Source: Streptomyces sp. A1277 (lineage in GTDB: Bacteria > Actinomycetota > Actinomycetes > Streptomycetales > Streptomycetaceae). Taken from it: DNA of 64,000 bases. The notes below the pieces were generated by a model. The model was not told where the DNA came from and did no database searches. It was given only the letters and a program-made list of their open reading frames with translations. The stretch is taken from contig NZ_SSBI01000018.1 of NCBI RefSeq assembly GCF_004795015.1, forward strand, positions 61,371-125,370, in the 5' to 3' direction. Below are positions 49,622 to 57,807 of the stretch, in pieces (the first letter of the stretch is position 1; the number at the start of each line of letters is the position of its first letter). The position numbers were made by a program, and so were the translations under genes.

Positions 49622-51142
49622 ATGGCTACAGAAGACAAGAACCGCGCCACTGCCGCCGCGATCCTTCCGCTCGTCGGTGGCGCCGCGAACGTCAGCTCCA
49701 TCGCCCACTGCATGACCCGGCTCCGGCTGGGCCTGCACGACCGTTCGCTCGTCCAGGACGAGGCGCTGAAAGCCGTGCCCGCCGTCATGGGCGTGGTCGA
49801 GGACGACACCTACCAGATCGTGCTCGGTCCCGGTACGGTCGCCCGCGTCACCCCGGAGTTCGAGAAGCTGGTCGAGGCGGGCAGGGCCGAGGCCCCCGCC
49901 CCGGCCGCCGCCCCGCTCACCGCGGAGGAGCTGGCCGCGCAGGGCGCCGAGATGCGGGCGGCCCGCAAGGCGAAGAACGCCACACCGTTCAAGCTGTTCC
50001 TGCGCCGGATCGCGAACATCTTCGTGCCGCTGATCCCGGCCCTGATCGGCTGCGGCATCATCGCCGGCCTCAACGGCCTGCTGGTCAACCTCGGCTGGCT
50101 GCCCTCGGTCACCCCGGCGCTCGCGGCGATGGCGTCCGGCTTCATGGCGCTGATCGCGGTCTTCGTCGGCTACAACACGGCGAAGGAGTTCGGCGGCACG
50201 CCGATCCTCGGCGGCGCGGTCGCGGCGATCATCGTCTTCCCGGGCGTCGCGAACATCGAGGCGTTCGGCCAGAAGCTCTCCCCCGGCCAGGGCGGCGTCC
50301 TCGGCGCACTGGGCGCGGCGGTGCTCGCGGTGTACGTGGAGAAGTGGTGCCGCCGCTGGGTGCCGGAAGCGCTGGACGTGCTGGTCACGCCGACGCTGAC
50401 GGTCCTGATCTCCGGCCTGGTCACGATCTTCGGCCTGATGTACGTGGCGGGCGAGGTCTCCACCGCGATCGGTACATTCGCGGACTGGCTGCTCTCCAAC
50501 GGTGGCGCGGGCGCGGGTCTCGTCCTCGGCGGCTTCTTCCTCCCGCTGGTCATGCTGGGCCTGCACCAGGCGCTGATCCCGATCCACACGACGCTGATCG
50601 AGCAGCAGGGCTACACCGTCCTGCTCCCGATCCTCGCCATGGCCGGGGCGGGCCAGGTCGGCGCGGCCATCGCGGTCTACTTCCGCCTCCCGCGCAACGA
50701 GTCGATCCGCAAGACCATCAAGTCCGCCCTGCCCGCGGGCTTCCTGGGCGTCGGCGAGCCCCTGATCTACGGCGTCTCGCTCCCGCTGGGCCGCCCGTTC
50801 GTCACGGCCTGCGTGGGCGGTGCGTTCGGCGGCGCGTTCGTCGGCTTCTTCAACCAGTTGGGCGACGCGGTCGGCTCCACCGCGATCGGCCCCTCCGGCT
50901 GGGCCCTGTTCCCCCTGCTCGACGGCAACCACGGCCTGGGCGCGACGATCGCGATCTACGCGGGCGGCCTGGTCGTGGGCTACCTGGCGGGCTTCGTCGC
51001 CACGTACTTCTTCGGCTTCAGCAAGGACCTGCTGGCGGAGTTCAACGTGTCCCAGGAGGCGGCGGCCACCCCGACCGCCACCCCGGACCCGGCGACGACG
51101 GCCACGGCGTCCGCCACGCCGAAGGAACCGGCGGCGGTCTGA
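49622..51142 (+). CDS. murP: PTS EIIBC transporter, N-acetylmuramic acid type
   Basis: A 506-residue phosphotransferase permease. The N-terminal EIIB domain has its phosphocysteine in IAHCMTRLRL (C30). The EIIC domain (~115-490) contains about ten TM helices with GVGEPLIYGVSLPLGRPFV. Position after murQ assigns MurNAc uptake with phosphorylation to MurNAc-6-phosphate. No EIIA domain is present, so a shared EIIA must supply phosphate. A strong terminator follows. Confidence 0.9.
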   Translation: MATEDKNRATAAAILPLVGGAANVSSIAHCMTRLRLGLHDRSLVQDEALKAVPAVMGVVEDDTYQIVLGPGTVARVTPEFEKLVEAGRAEAPAPAAAPLTAEELAAQGAEMRAARKAKNATPFKLFLRRIANIFVPLIPALIGCGIIAGLNGLLVNLGWLPSVTPALAAMASGFMALIAVFVGYNTAKEFGGTPILGGAVAAIIVFPGVANIEAFGQKLSPGQGGVLGALGAAVLAVYVEKWCRRWVPEALDVLVTPTLTVLISGLVTIFGLMYVAGEVSTAIGTFADWLLSNGGAGAGLVLGGFFLPLVMLGLHQALIPIHTTLIEQQGYTVLLPILAMAGAGQVGAAIAVYFRLPRNESIRKTIKSALPAGFLGVGEPLIYGVSLPLGRPFVTACVGGAFGGAFVGFFNQLGDAVGSTAIGPSGWALFPLLDGNHGLGATIAIYAGGLVVGYLAGFVATYFFGFSKDLLAEFNVSQEAAATPTATPDPATTATASATPKEPAAV

Positions 51143-51156
51143 GGCCCCGGACCGCG

Positions 51157-51202
51157 TACGGCAGAGCGGCGGCACCCGATGGGGTGCCGCCGCTCTGCCG
51201 TA
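51157..51202. terminator. 21-bp-stem bidirectional terminator after murP
   Basis: Perfect 21-bp arms (51157-51177 and 51182-51202; left arm begins TACGGCAGAGCGGCGGCACC) enclose a GATG loop, between the convergent murP and Uma2 genes. Confidence 0.9.
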
Positions 51203-51207
51203 GGGCC

Positions 51208-51813
51208 TCAGCCCGGGAAGCCGTCCGTGGGCAGCGTCACATCGAAGGGTGCGGGCAGCACGAGCGGCTTGCCGAACGGCGCCGGGTCGGACTGCTTGTA
51301 GGTGCCGTCCTCGTTCGGCTCGGTGAACAGGGTGGCCATGGCCCCGCGCGTATCGAACCGGTCGATCAGCAGATACATGGGCACGCCCGCGCGGGCGTAG
51401 GCGCGGTACTTCTTCGTACGGTCCTCGCGGGCGTTCCCCTTCGACGTGATCTCGGCGATGAGGAGGGCGTCCGAGGCGTCCATGGGGGCGCTGGTGTCGG
51501 GATCGGCGGAATCGATCAGCTCGGAAGGCATGACCACGAGGTCCGGAACGTAGAGCTTGCCGAGGGGTGCCACGTGCACACCCAGGGTCTGGTAGATCCC
51601 CATCTCGTCGGGCAGGTTCGCGTAGAGGCAGCGCTGCACCTTCTCGGCGATCCCGTTGTGATGCGCATGCGGCGGCGGTACCAAGAAGATCCGTCCTTCG
51701 TCGATCTCGGCGCGCCACCCCTCGGGCACGTCCAGTCCCTGCCAGGTGCGAAGCAGGTAGTCCCACGGGCGGCCTTCAGAGTCCTGCTGGTGTTCGACCA
51801 TCGCGGCGGTCAT
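51208..51813 (-). CDS. Uma2 family endonuclease
   Basis: A 201-residue protein of the Uma2 (PD-(D/E)XK-like) family. Visible are LYVPDLVVMPSE (Asp of the active site), LLIAEITSKGNAREDRTKKY (E-x-K style metal/catalytic pair) and YARAGVPMYLLIDRF. Uma2 proteins are abundant in Streptomyces and cyanobacteria; their true targets are not known. Start ATG at 51813. Confidence 0.88.
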   Translation of the reverse strand: MTAAMVEHQQDSEGRPWDYLLRTWQGLDVPEGWRAEIDEGRIFLVPPPHAHHNGIAEKVQRCLYANLPDEMGIYQTLGVHVAPLGKLYVPDLVVMPSELIDSADPDTSAPMDASDALLIAEITSKGNAREDRTKKYRAYARAGVPMYLLIDRFDTRGAMATLFTEPNEDGTYKQSDPAPFGKPLVLPAPFDVTLPTDGFPG

Positions 51814-51933
51814 CGCGGGTCCCTTCTTCTGAAGCCTGTCGGGGGAGCGTAGATCGACGGTTCAGCGGCGCGGGGGCCGCTTTCCTCAGCGTCCCACGAT
51901 CGGGTGAGCGGCGCACCGACCACCGCGCGGGCT

Positions 51934-52480
51934 TCACTCCCCGGCCACGCCCCGCTCCCCGGCCATCGACAGCAACGCGTCGTGCGTCTGGCGGTCCGCA
52001 GCCACGACCAGGCCGCCCGCTCCCGTGTGCACGGGCTCGCCGTCGATGCCGGTCACGACGCATCCGGCGGCTTCACGAAGCGCGATCCCGGCGACGAACT
52101 CCGGCGCGGCCAGGAGGTCCACCGCGCGGAAGCCGGGCGCGTGCGGGAACGGCGGGTCGAGGTTGACGTCGGCCAGTCGCGCCCCGGCCGAGGGGACGAG
52201 CTTCTCGTCCACCCCGTCACCCGCCCGCACCCACGCCTGCGCACCATCGGTCCAGAAGACCTCGCCGCTGAACGGATCGGCGGAGGCCGCCGCCGTGATG
52301 CCCGAGCCCGCCCGCAGGGCGACGTTCACCGCGACCAGCATGCTGCCCACCGCGTAGTCCAACGTGCCGCACAGCGGATCGACCAGCCACCTGCGCTCCG
52401 CGCACGACGGCCGCGCCCACGCGGGCCGCCCTGACGGCCAGTCGGGCATCGTTTCCCATGCTCATGTCCATGGTCACCAT
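51934..52480 (-). pseudogene. Degraded inositol-monophosphatase-like gene
   Basis: From the ATG at 52480 the frame gives DARLAVRAARVGAAVVRG, the usual N-terminus. A frame change and a loss of roughly 50 residues near 52400 then lead into RRWLVDPLCGTLDYA, the metal-binding motif, in another frame. A second loss joins DLLAAPEF directly to VAGIALREAAGCVVTG, removing ~40 residues that normally hold a further metal ligand. The remaining frame alone (52449-51934) is 171 codons against ~260 for the family. It is unlikely to be active. Confidence 0.65.
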
Positions 52481-52509
52481 GCCCGCACCTATCGGCGGCC
52501 CGCCCTGCC

Positions 52510-52752
52510 TCACCGGGGCAGCTTCCCCTCCCGGTTGAGCTCGGTCACCCGCGCCCGCAGCACGACCCCCGGCGGGGCCGGCCGGACGGAATCGGGCGGG
52601 CAGTCCCACTCCGGCCCGCCACCCGGCGGCCGAAGCTGCACGTACGGCCCGACGCGCCCCATCACCCGGCCCACCCGCCCGTCCCGCACATCCACGGCGA
52701 ACGACCCCGGCTCCGGCGTACACGCCTCCAGTCCGCCTCCCTCACCCGCCAT
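52510..52752 (-). CDS. Small hypothetical protein of XRE/DUF397 neighbourhoods
   Basis: An 80-residue protein: FAVDVRDGRVGRVMGRVGPY, then VQLRPPGGGPEWDCPPD, an SH3-like beta pattern with one Cys. Similar short proteins commonly sit near XRE-DUF397 pairs in Streptomyces. ATG start at 52752, overlapping the upstream gene's stop region by 11 bp. The function is unknown. Confidence 0.7.
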   Translation of the reverse strand: MAGEGGGLEACTPEPGSFAVDVRDGRVGRVMGRVGPYVQLRPPGGGPEWDCPPDSVRPAPPGVVLRARVTELNREGKLPR

Positions 52753-52984
52753 GGCCCGCTGCCTTCCCGTCCAGCGCGCTGCACAGCCGCAGCGCCGTGT
52801 CGAGGTTGCAGCGCCCGAGGTCAACCAGCACGTTCACCTCATCACCCGCGCACGAGACCGGGTCGACCCGCAGCGACGGCAGCGTGACCCCGACCCCCGC
52901 GAACCCTTCCCTCAGCCGCGCCACCACCTCCTCGGCCTCCCGCACTCTGCCCGCCGCCGCCCTGCGCCGTTCCGTAGTCGTCAT
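52742..52984 (-). CDS. Small hypothetical protein
   Basis: An 80-residue protein from the ATG at 52984. An N-terminal basic helix (TTERRRAAAGRVREAEEVVA) is followed by VTLPSLRVDPVSCAGDEVNV and LGRCNLDTALRLCSAL. It is divergent from the XRE gene with ~110 bp between and overlaps the next small gene. No family was recognised. Confidence 0.65.
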   Translation of the reverse strand: MTTTERRRAAAGRVREAEEVVARLREGFAGVGVTLPSLRVDPVSCAGDEVNVLVDLGRCNLDTALRLCSALDGKAAGHGG

Positions 52985-53097
52985 GATCCATTCCTTCCAC
53001 GCTGAGTAATGACAATGCATACCCAGAGTGGTGATTCTCTCGTTAGCCTGGAAGAGGCACAGGCCCAACAACCGCACGTGTGCAACCGGGAGTTGTC

Positions 53098-53940
53098 ATG
53101 CCAGGTCCCAGAAAACTCGATCCCTCCTCCTCCCCGCGCGCCCTCCTCGGCGCGGAACTCCGCCACCGAAGAGAGCGAGCCGGGCTCTCCCAGACCGAAC
53201 TGGGCGCCCCGCTCTTCGTCAGCGGCTCGTTCATCGGCCAGCTGGAGTCCGGGGTGCGGCGGATGCAGATGGACCAAGCGGAGAAGTTCGACGAGATCCT
53301 GGGCGCGGACGGCTTCTTCGTACGCAACTGCGCGGCACTGAAGAAGTCCAAGTACCCGGAGCACTTCGCGGAGGCCGCCGAGGCGGAGGCGAGAGCGACC
53401 ACGATCAAGGAGTACGCGCCCCAGCTCATCCCGGGCCTGTTGCAGACGGAGGCGTACGCACGGGCCGTGTTCCGGGAGTACCAGCCGACGGCGATCGAGA
53501 GCGTGATCGACGAATTGGTGGCGGCTCGTCTCGAACGCACCCAGCTGCTCGCCGATCCAACACGGCCGATGTTGTGGGTCGTACTGGATGAAGCGGTGCT
53601 ACGTCGGCAGGTGGGCGACTCTGAGGTCATGGCAGCGGCGCTTCGTCATATCGCGGGGCTGATTGCGCGGCACCGGATCATCGTGCAGGTGCTGCCATTC
53701 TCTGCGGGCGCCCATGCAGCGCTGACGGGGCCCCTCAAGCTGATGTCGTTCGCGGACGAGCCGCCACTCGCTTACGTTGACGGCATGGGCATCGGCCACC
53801 TGCAAGACGATCCGGGAACGGTTCGGCAATGCGGCCTGACCTACGATCTGGTCGTGGCCAGCGCGATCTCACCGGCAGCGTCCCTGGCCTTGATCGAGTC
53901 GGTGGCGGAGGATTACGAGCATGAAGCGCAGCGGTTCTGA
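53098..53940 (+). CDS. XRE regulator with DUF5753 (DUF397 partner)
   Basis: A 280-residue protein. HTH at ~20-75 (RERAGLSQTELGAPLFVSGS, then FIGQLESGVRR) and a DUF5753 domain at ~100-275 (IKEYAPQLIPGLLQTEAYAR, VLPFSAGAHAALTGPL). It is the regulator half of the very common Streptomyces XRE-DUF397 pairs, members of which influence development and antibiotic production. The ATG has a GGGAG site. It overlaps the DUF397 gene by 20 bp. Confidence 0.92.
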   Translation: MPGPRKLDPSSSPRALLGAELRHRRERAGLSQTELGAPLFVSGSFIGQLESGVRRMQMDQAEKFDEILGADGFFVRNCAALKKSKYPEHFAEAAEAEARATTIKEYAPQLIPGLLQTEAYARAVFREYQPTAIESVIDELVAARLERTQLLADPTRPMLWVVLDEAVLRRQVGDSEVMAAALRHIAGLIARHRIIVQVLPFSAGAHAALTGPLKLMSFADEPPLAYVDGMGIGHLQDDPGTVRQCGLTYDLVVASAISPAASLALIESVAEDYEHEAQRF

Positions 53941-54187
53941 CTACGACCTGTCCACGGCCATCTGGCACAAGTCCAGCTACAGCGGCGCAAGTGGCGGCAA
54001 CTGCGTGGAGGTCGCCACCTGGCGCAAGTCCACCTACAGCGGCGGCGACGGCGGCAACTGCCTCGAAGTCCTCGACGGGGTCCCCGACGTCGTCCCCGTC
54101 CGCGACTCCAAGGTGACCAACGGTCCGGCCATCGTCTTCCACGCGACCGCGTGGCACCCCTTCGTCGCCGACCTCAAGCACGGCTGA
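53921..54187 (+). CDS. DUF397 protein with duplicated N-terminal motif
   Basis: An 88-residue DUF397 protein in which the signature block occurs twice: WHKSSYSGASGGNCVEVA (15-32) and WRKSTYSGGDGGNCLEVL (34-51), then the usual VPVRDSKVTNGPAIVF. Family members are ~60-65 residues with one copy, so this is an internal 57-nt duplication. It overlaps and is coupled to the XRE gene. Confidence 0.92.
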   Translation: MKRSGSDYDLSTAIWHKSSYSGASGGNCVEVATWRKSTYSGGDGGNCLEVLDGVPDVVPVRDSKVTNGPAIVFHATAWHPFVADLKHG

Positions 54188-54195
54188 ACCACCCG

Positions 54196-54224
54196 GCTCG
54201 GGGCTCAAGTCCCGAGCCCCGAGC
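54196..54224 (+). terminator. Terminator after the XRE-DUF397 pair
   Basis: GCTCGGGGCT and AGCCCCGAGC are perfect 10-bp arms with a 9-nt loop, followed by GCTCTTTC. Confidence 0.75.
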
Positions 54225-54307
54225 GCTCTTTCAGAGGAATGGTTGGGAGGGCCTGTACCCACCCGCCCACCCTCGTGACCCCCAAGGGTTCACTTTTCGC
54301 GATCGAG

Positions 54308-54337
54308 TTGCGACGGAAGGTAGTCGCGCTCTAGCTT
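54308..54337 (+). promoter_or_regulatory. Promoter of the HTH zinc-ribbon gene
   Basis: TTGCGA (54308-54313), an 18-nt spacer and TAGCTT (54332-54337) give a housekeeping-type promoter about 95 nt upstream of the ATG at 54433. Confidence 0.5.
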
Positions 54338-54432
54338 CAGCGAGGACACAGACCAAGACGGCCCCTGCCGGTGCGCAAACACCGCCAAGGGCCTGACCAC
54401 CTCGATCGACAGCTAGCGAAGGAACCGATCTG

Positions 54433-55272
54433 ATGGCTGCCAGCCAGTTTAGTGGTGCACCCGCGCCCGACCACCCGATGGCCAACCCCGGCTACGGCAA
54501 GCGCTCCGCCCCGGACCAGCGCCCCCGTGCCGGCGCCGACTTCACCCACCTCATCCCCCGCGACGCCGCCATCGCCGCGTACATCGACTCGCTGTGCGAC
54601 GGCGCCGACATCTCTGTGAAGACCCTCGCGAAGGCACTCCCGTACGGGCAGTGCGCGATCCGCACCACGCTGAACCGCCTCCAGGAGGCGGGACACCTGC
54701 GCCGGGGCAGCGAGTGCGTCGCCAGCGGGGAGAACCTGCTGTGGGTGACCCGGACGTTCTTCTCCCGTACCGCGCGCGACGACGCGTGGTGGGCGGCCTT
54801 CAGCCGGGGCGACGTACCGAAGGACACCCCACGGGCCACGCGTACCCGCGCGTTCATCCTGCTCGCGGCGCTGGGCCGCACGGCCCCCGCCCTGTCGCTG
54901 TCCCACCGCGACTGCGTAACGCTGGAACCGCAGGTGGCCGAGTGGCTGAACCGAGGCGCCACGCCCCCGGAAATCCTGCACGCCCTGACAACGGGCCTCC
55001 CGGACCGCATCCACCACCCGGCCGCCCTCGTCGCCAACCGCCTCCGCACCAAGCTGCCTCCGGCCCGCGAACCACGCACGGTGCTGCGCACGCTGGAATG
55101 CAGCGAATGCCGCGTACCGGGCACCGCCGAAGCCCTGCCCGGCGGCAAGTGCGGCCCCTGCCGAGGCAAGCCCGCCCAGCGAAAGCCCACCCTGCCCGAG
55201 CAGAAGGTAAGGGCGAGGGCGCAGGCGGTCCGGGCGGCAATGCTGCCCAAGTCGGAGCGCCCCAGGCGGTGA
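54433..55272 (+). CDS. HTH protein with C-terminal zinc-ribbon-like motif
   Basis: A 279-residue protein. A winged-helix-like region at ~40-100 (ADISVKTLAKALPYGQCAIR, then TTLNRLQEAGHLRRG) looks MarR/GntR-like. The middle is helical, and the C-terminus carries ECSECRVPGTAEALPGGKCGPCRG, a four-cysteine zinc-ribbon pattern, ending in a basic tail. It is probably a DNA-binding regulator of a Streptomyces family common on accessory DNA. The ATG follows AAGGA. Confidence 0.75.
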   Translation: MAASQFSGAPAPDHPMANPGYGKRSAPDQRPRAGADFTHLIPRDAAIAAYIDSLCDGADISVKTLAKALPYGQCAIRTTLNRLQEAGHLRRGSECVASGENLLWVTRTFFSRTARDDAWWAAFSRGDVPKDTPRATRTRAFILLAALGRTAPALSLSHRDCVTLEPQVAEWLNRGATPPEILHALTTGLPDRIHHPAALVANRLRTKLPPAREPRTVLRTLECSECRVPGTAEALPGGKCGPCRGKPAQRKPTLPEQKVRARAQAVRAAMLPKSERPRR

Positions 55273-55506
55273 CGGCCTGCCGCCTGTCAACAGCGGTGTG
55301 GTTGCACACGAGGACACTGCCCCCGAGAGGGACTGCCCGACCGACGCCGCACCGGACACCTTGTTGCGAATCGACTCGCGCCGATCCAGCAGCACTTGCC
55401 CGTGCAGGGTCGCGGTCCTGGCGCACGGTGACGCGGTTGGCCAGGCGGGTGTCGCTCGCTGGGTTCGCTACCCAAGACGGGCCTGCGGAGGGTTTGGGGG
55501 GCACGG
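55273..55506. other. Intergenic region between convergent genes
   Basis: 234 bp between convergent genes. No convincing gene, repeat or strong terminator hairpin was seen. Confidence 0.4.
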
Positions 55507-55881
55507 TCAGGCGCCGGGGTCGACCTCGGGGTGCGTGAACCGCACGGGCTTGTTCAGCGACCGGGCGTAGGCGATTTCGGCTCGGGTGCTGTCCCCGATG
55601 TAGTCGCCGACCACGAGCGCCTCGTCGGCGAGCCGGATCTTCGCCCGGTGCAGCTCGTCGAGGCGGGCCTTCAGCGCTTCGGCCTCGGCGGGGTCGGACC
55701 ACAATGCGTGCGGTGTCTTCAGGTCGCAGCCCGGCTTGACGACGATCCTTCCGGCTTCGGTCTCCCGCAGTTCGGCCCCGGTCATCTCGGCCATGAAACG
55801 GGTGGAACCGCAGATCACGACGATGCGCGGGAGGTTCAGACGCTTCTTCGCGTCGGCGAGCGCTTCCTCGGGGGACGACAT
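55507..55881 (-). CDS. Nucleoside 2-deoxyribosyltransferase-like protein
   Basis: A 124-residue protein with RIVVICGSTRFMAEM at the N-terminus and LVVGDYIGDSTRAEIAYARS near the end. The GSTRF and D-x-x-ST-x-x-E-I-x-Y-A patterns match nucleoside 2-deoxyribosyltransferase / DUF4406-like folds, where the Glu is the nucleophile. The substrate is unknown. Its start is 1 nt from the stop of the upstream ArsR gene, so the two may form one operon. Confidence 0.75.
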   Translation of the reverse strand: MSSPEEALADAKKRLNLPRIVVICGSTRFMAEMTGAELRETEAGRIVVKPGCDLKTPHALWSDPAEAEALKARLDELHRAKIRLADEALVVGDYIGDSTRAEIAYARSLNKPVRFTHPEVDPGA

Positions 55882-55882
55882 C

Positions 55883-56206
55883 TCAGACCACCGGCCCCGG
55901 GCTGTCCGTGATGAGCTTCAGCAGACCCGGGAAGCGGGACTCGATGTCCGCGCGGCGGAGTTGGGCCATGCGGCTGTTACCCCGGTCCACCTGGCGGACG
56001 AGGCCGGCCTCGCGGAGGACGCGGAAGTGGTGCGTCCGGGTCGACTTGGAGACGGGCAGGCCGAACGACGTGCAGGAGCGTTCGGTGCCCTCGGGCTGGG
56101 CGGCCAGGGTGGCGACGACCAGATAGCGCATGGGGTCGGACAGCGCCTTCATGACGGCCTGGAGCTCCATCTCCTCGGGGCTCGGATGCCCTTCGGCGTC
56201 CGGCAT
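55883..56206 (-). CDS. ArsR family winged-helix regulator
   Basis: A 107-residue ArsR/SmtB-type repressor: MKALSDPMRYLVVATLA (helix 1), SKSTRTHHFRVLREAGLV (recognition helix), RGNSRMAQLRRADIESRFPG (wing and C-terminal helix). No clear metal-binding Cys pair is present, so an organic ligand is likely. It is divergent from an MFS exporter with two palindromic operators between. Confidence 0.9.
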   Translation of the reverse strand: MPDAEGHPSPEEMELQAVMKALSDPMRYLVVATLAAQPEGTERSCTSFGLPVSKSTRTHHFRVLREAGLVRQVDRGNSRMAQLRRADIESRFPGLLKLITDSPGPVV

Positions 56207-56248
56207 GGCGCACCTCCTCCGCTTCGGTGACTGGTCCCCCTCCCACCA

Positions 56249-56270
56249 AGGTACTACTTGCGTCGTACCT
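56249..56270. promoter_or_regulatory. ArsR operator, site 1
   Basis: AGGTAC-N10-GTACCT, a 22-bp inverted repeat 43 nt upstream of the arsR-type gene start. It shares the GGTAC/GTACC half sites with site 2. Confidence 0.65.
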
Positions 56271-56300
56271 GAATGCCGTGCCAGTCTGGCCGTCCACCGT

Positions 56301-56324
56301 CAGGTACGAGCAAATTCGTACCTG
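56301..56324. promoter_or_regulatory. ArsR operator, site 2
   Basis: CAGGTACGA-GCAAAT-TCGTACCTG, perfect 9-bp arms with a 6-nt spacer, 37 nt upstream of the MFS start. It is 53 bp centre to centre from site 1, about five helix turns. Confidence 0.75.
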
Positions 56325-56360
56325 CGGTCTCCCTTGCCCCCTCACCCACGGAGCCCACCC

Positions 56361-57794
56361 GTGTCGCAGACCGCCTCCGCCCCGACGACGCGCCCCGCCC
56401 CCGACCGGCAGGGGCTGACGCTCGCGGTCGTCCTGCTCGCCGTCTTCGTGGTCCCGACCTCGATCTCCGGCACCGCCGTGGCGCTGCCAGCCATCGGCGC
56501 CGATCTCCACGCGGGCCCGGCGGCCCTGCAATGGGTGGTGAACGCCTTCAACGTGGCGTTCGCCTGCTGCACACTCGTATGGGGGACGCTCGCCGACACC
56601 ATCGGCCGCGTCCGTGCGTTCGCCACCGGCGCCGCGGTCTTCACCGCCGCCTCGCTGGCCTGCGCCGTCACGCCGAACGTGTACGTCCTCGACGCGGCCC
56701 GCGCGGTCTCCGGCGTCGGCGGGGCGGCGATCTTCGCCTGCGGGAGCGCCATCATCTCGACGGCCTTCGACGGCGCCGCCCGTGCCAAGGCGTTCGCGCT
56801 GTTCGGCACCGTCGCCGGCGTGGGCGTCGCGCTCGGTCCCACCGTTTCCGGACCGGCCGTGGACCTGCTCGGTTGGCGCTGGATCTTCGGGCTGCACGCC
56901 GTGGCCCTGACGCTCGTACTCGTCTGCCTGCCCGCCGTGGCCCGTACGGTCGGCGAGACGCGCAACACCGCGGCACCCCGGCTCGACGTACGCGGCGCCG
57001 CCGTCTTCGTCCTCGCGATGCTCGCGCTCACGTACGCCATCGTGCAGGGCTCGCAGTGGGGCTGGACCGCCCCGGGCACGCTCGGCCTGCTCGCGGCGGC
57101 CCTCGTACTGCTCGTCCTTTTCACCGCGCGCTCGAAGCGGACGAAGGCCCCGCTGCTCGACCTGTCCGTACTGCGCGACAAGGCGTTCCTCGCGTACTGC
57201 CTGGTGCCCGTGGCGGCCTCCTTCGGGTTCGTCACGCAGCTCACCTACCTGCCGACGTACCTGACGACCGTCGCCGGACACAGCCCGTCCTCGGCGGGGG
57301 CCACCATGCTGCTGCTGACGCTGCCCGTCCTCGTACTCCCCCTCGCCGGGGCGAAGATGGTGGAACGCGGCGCCTCCGCACGCGGTGTGGTCCTGGCGTC
57401 GCTGGGCTTCCTGGTCACCGGCGATCTCGCCCTGCTGCTCCTGGGCCCGGACACCTCCACCCTCGTCATGGCCGCGCCCATGCTGCTCACCGGTGCGGGC
57501 ATGGGGCTGTCGGCAGGGCTGGTGGACGCCCAGGCCCTCGCCCTCGTCGAACCGGCGAAGGCCGGCATGGCGGCGGGCTTCCTCAACACCCTCCGCCTGG
57601 GCAGCGAGGCCGTCGCCGTGGCGGTCTTCGGCTCGGCGGTCGCCGGCCTCGTCGCCGGGCGGCAGGAGACGGGAACGACCCCTGCCGCCGCCTACGACTC
57701 CGCGTTCCACGCGCTGCTCTGGGCGATGGCTGCCGTCTGCGCGGTGCTCGCCCTGGTCGTCATCGCGTTGGGCCGCGGGAAACGACGGGCCTGA
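56361..57794 (+). CDS. MFS exporter, DHA2-like (14 TM)
   Basis: A 477-residue permease. VFVVPTSISGTAVALPAIGA is TM1, LQWVVNAFNVAFACCTLVWG TM2, and GTLADTIGRVRAF the loop 2-3 motif. About 14 hydrophobic segments place it in the DHA2 drug-resistance group. The GTG has a GGAG site. Divergence from an ArsR-type repressor with shared palindromes suggests substrate-induced expression. The substrate is unknown. Confidence 0.88.
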   Translation: MSQTASAPTTRPAPDRQGLTLAVVLLAVFVVPTSISGTAVALPAIGADLHAGPAALQWVVNAFNVAFACCTLVWGTLADTIGRVRAFATGAAVFTAASLACAVTPNVYVLDAARAVSGVGGAAIFACGSAIISTAFDGAARAKAFALFGTVAGVGVALGPTVSGPAVDLLGWRWIFGLHAVALTLVLVCLPAVARTVGETRNTAAPRLDVRGAAVFVLAMLALTYAIVQGSQWGWTAPGTLGLLAAALVLLVLFTARSKRTKAPLLDLSVLRDKAFLAYCLVPVAASFGFVTQLTYLPTYLTTVAGHSPSSAGATMLLLTLPVLVLPLAGAKMVERGASARGVVLASLGFLVTGDLALLLLGPDTSTLVMAAPMLLTGAGMGLSAGLVDAQALALVEPAKAGMAAGFLNTLRLGSEAVAVAVFGSAVAGLVAGRQETGTTPAAAYDSAFHALLWAMAAVCAVLALVVIALGRGKRRA

Positions 57795-57807
57795 CGGGCT
57801 GCGCCTT

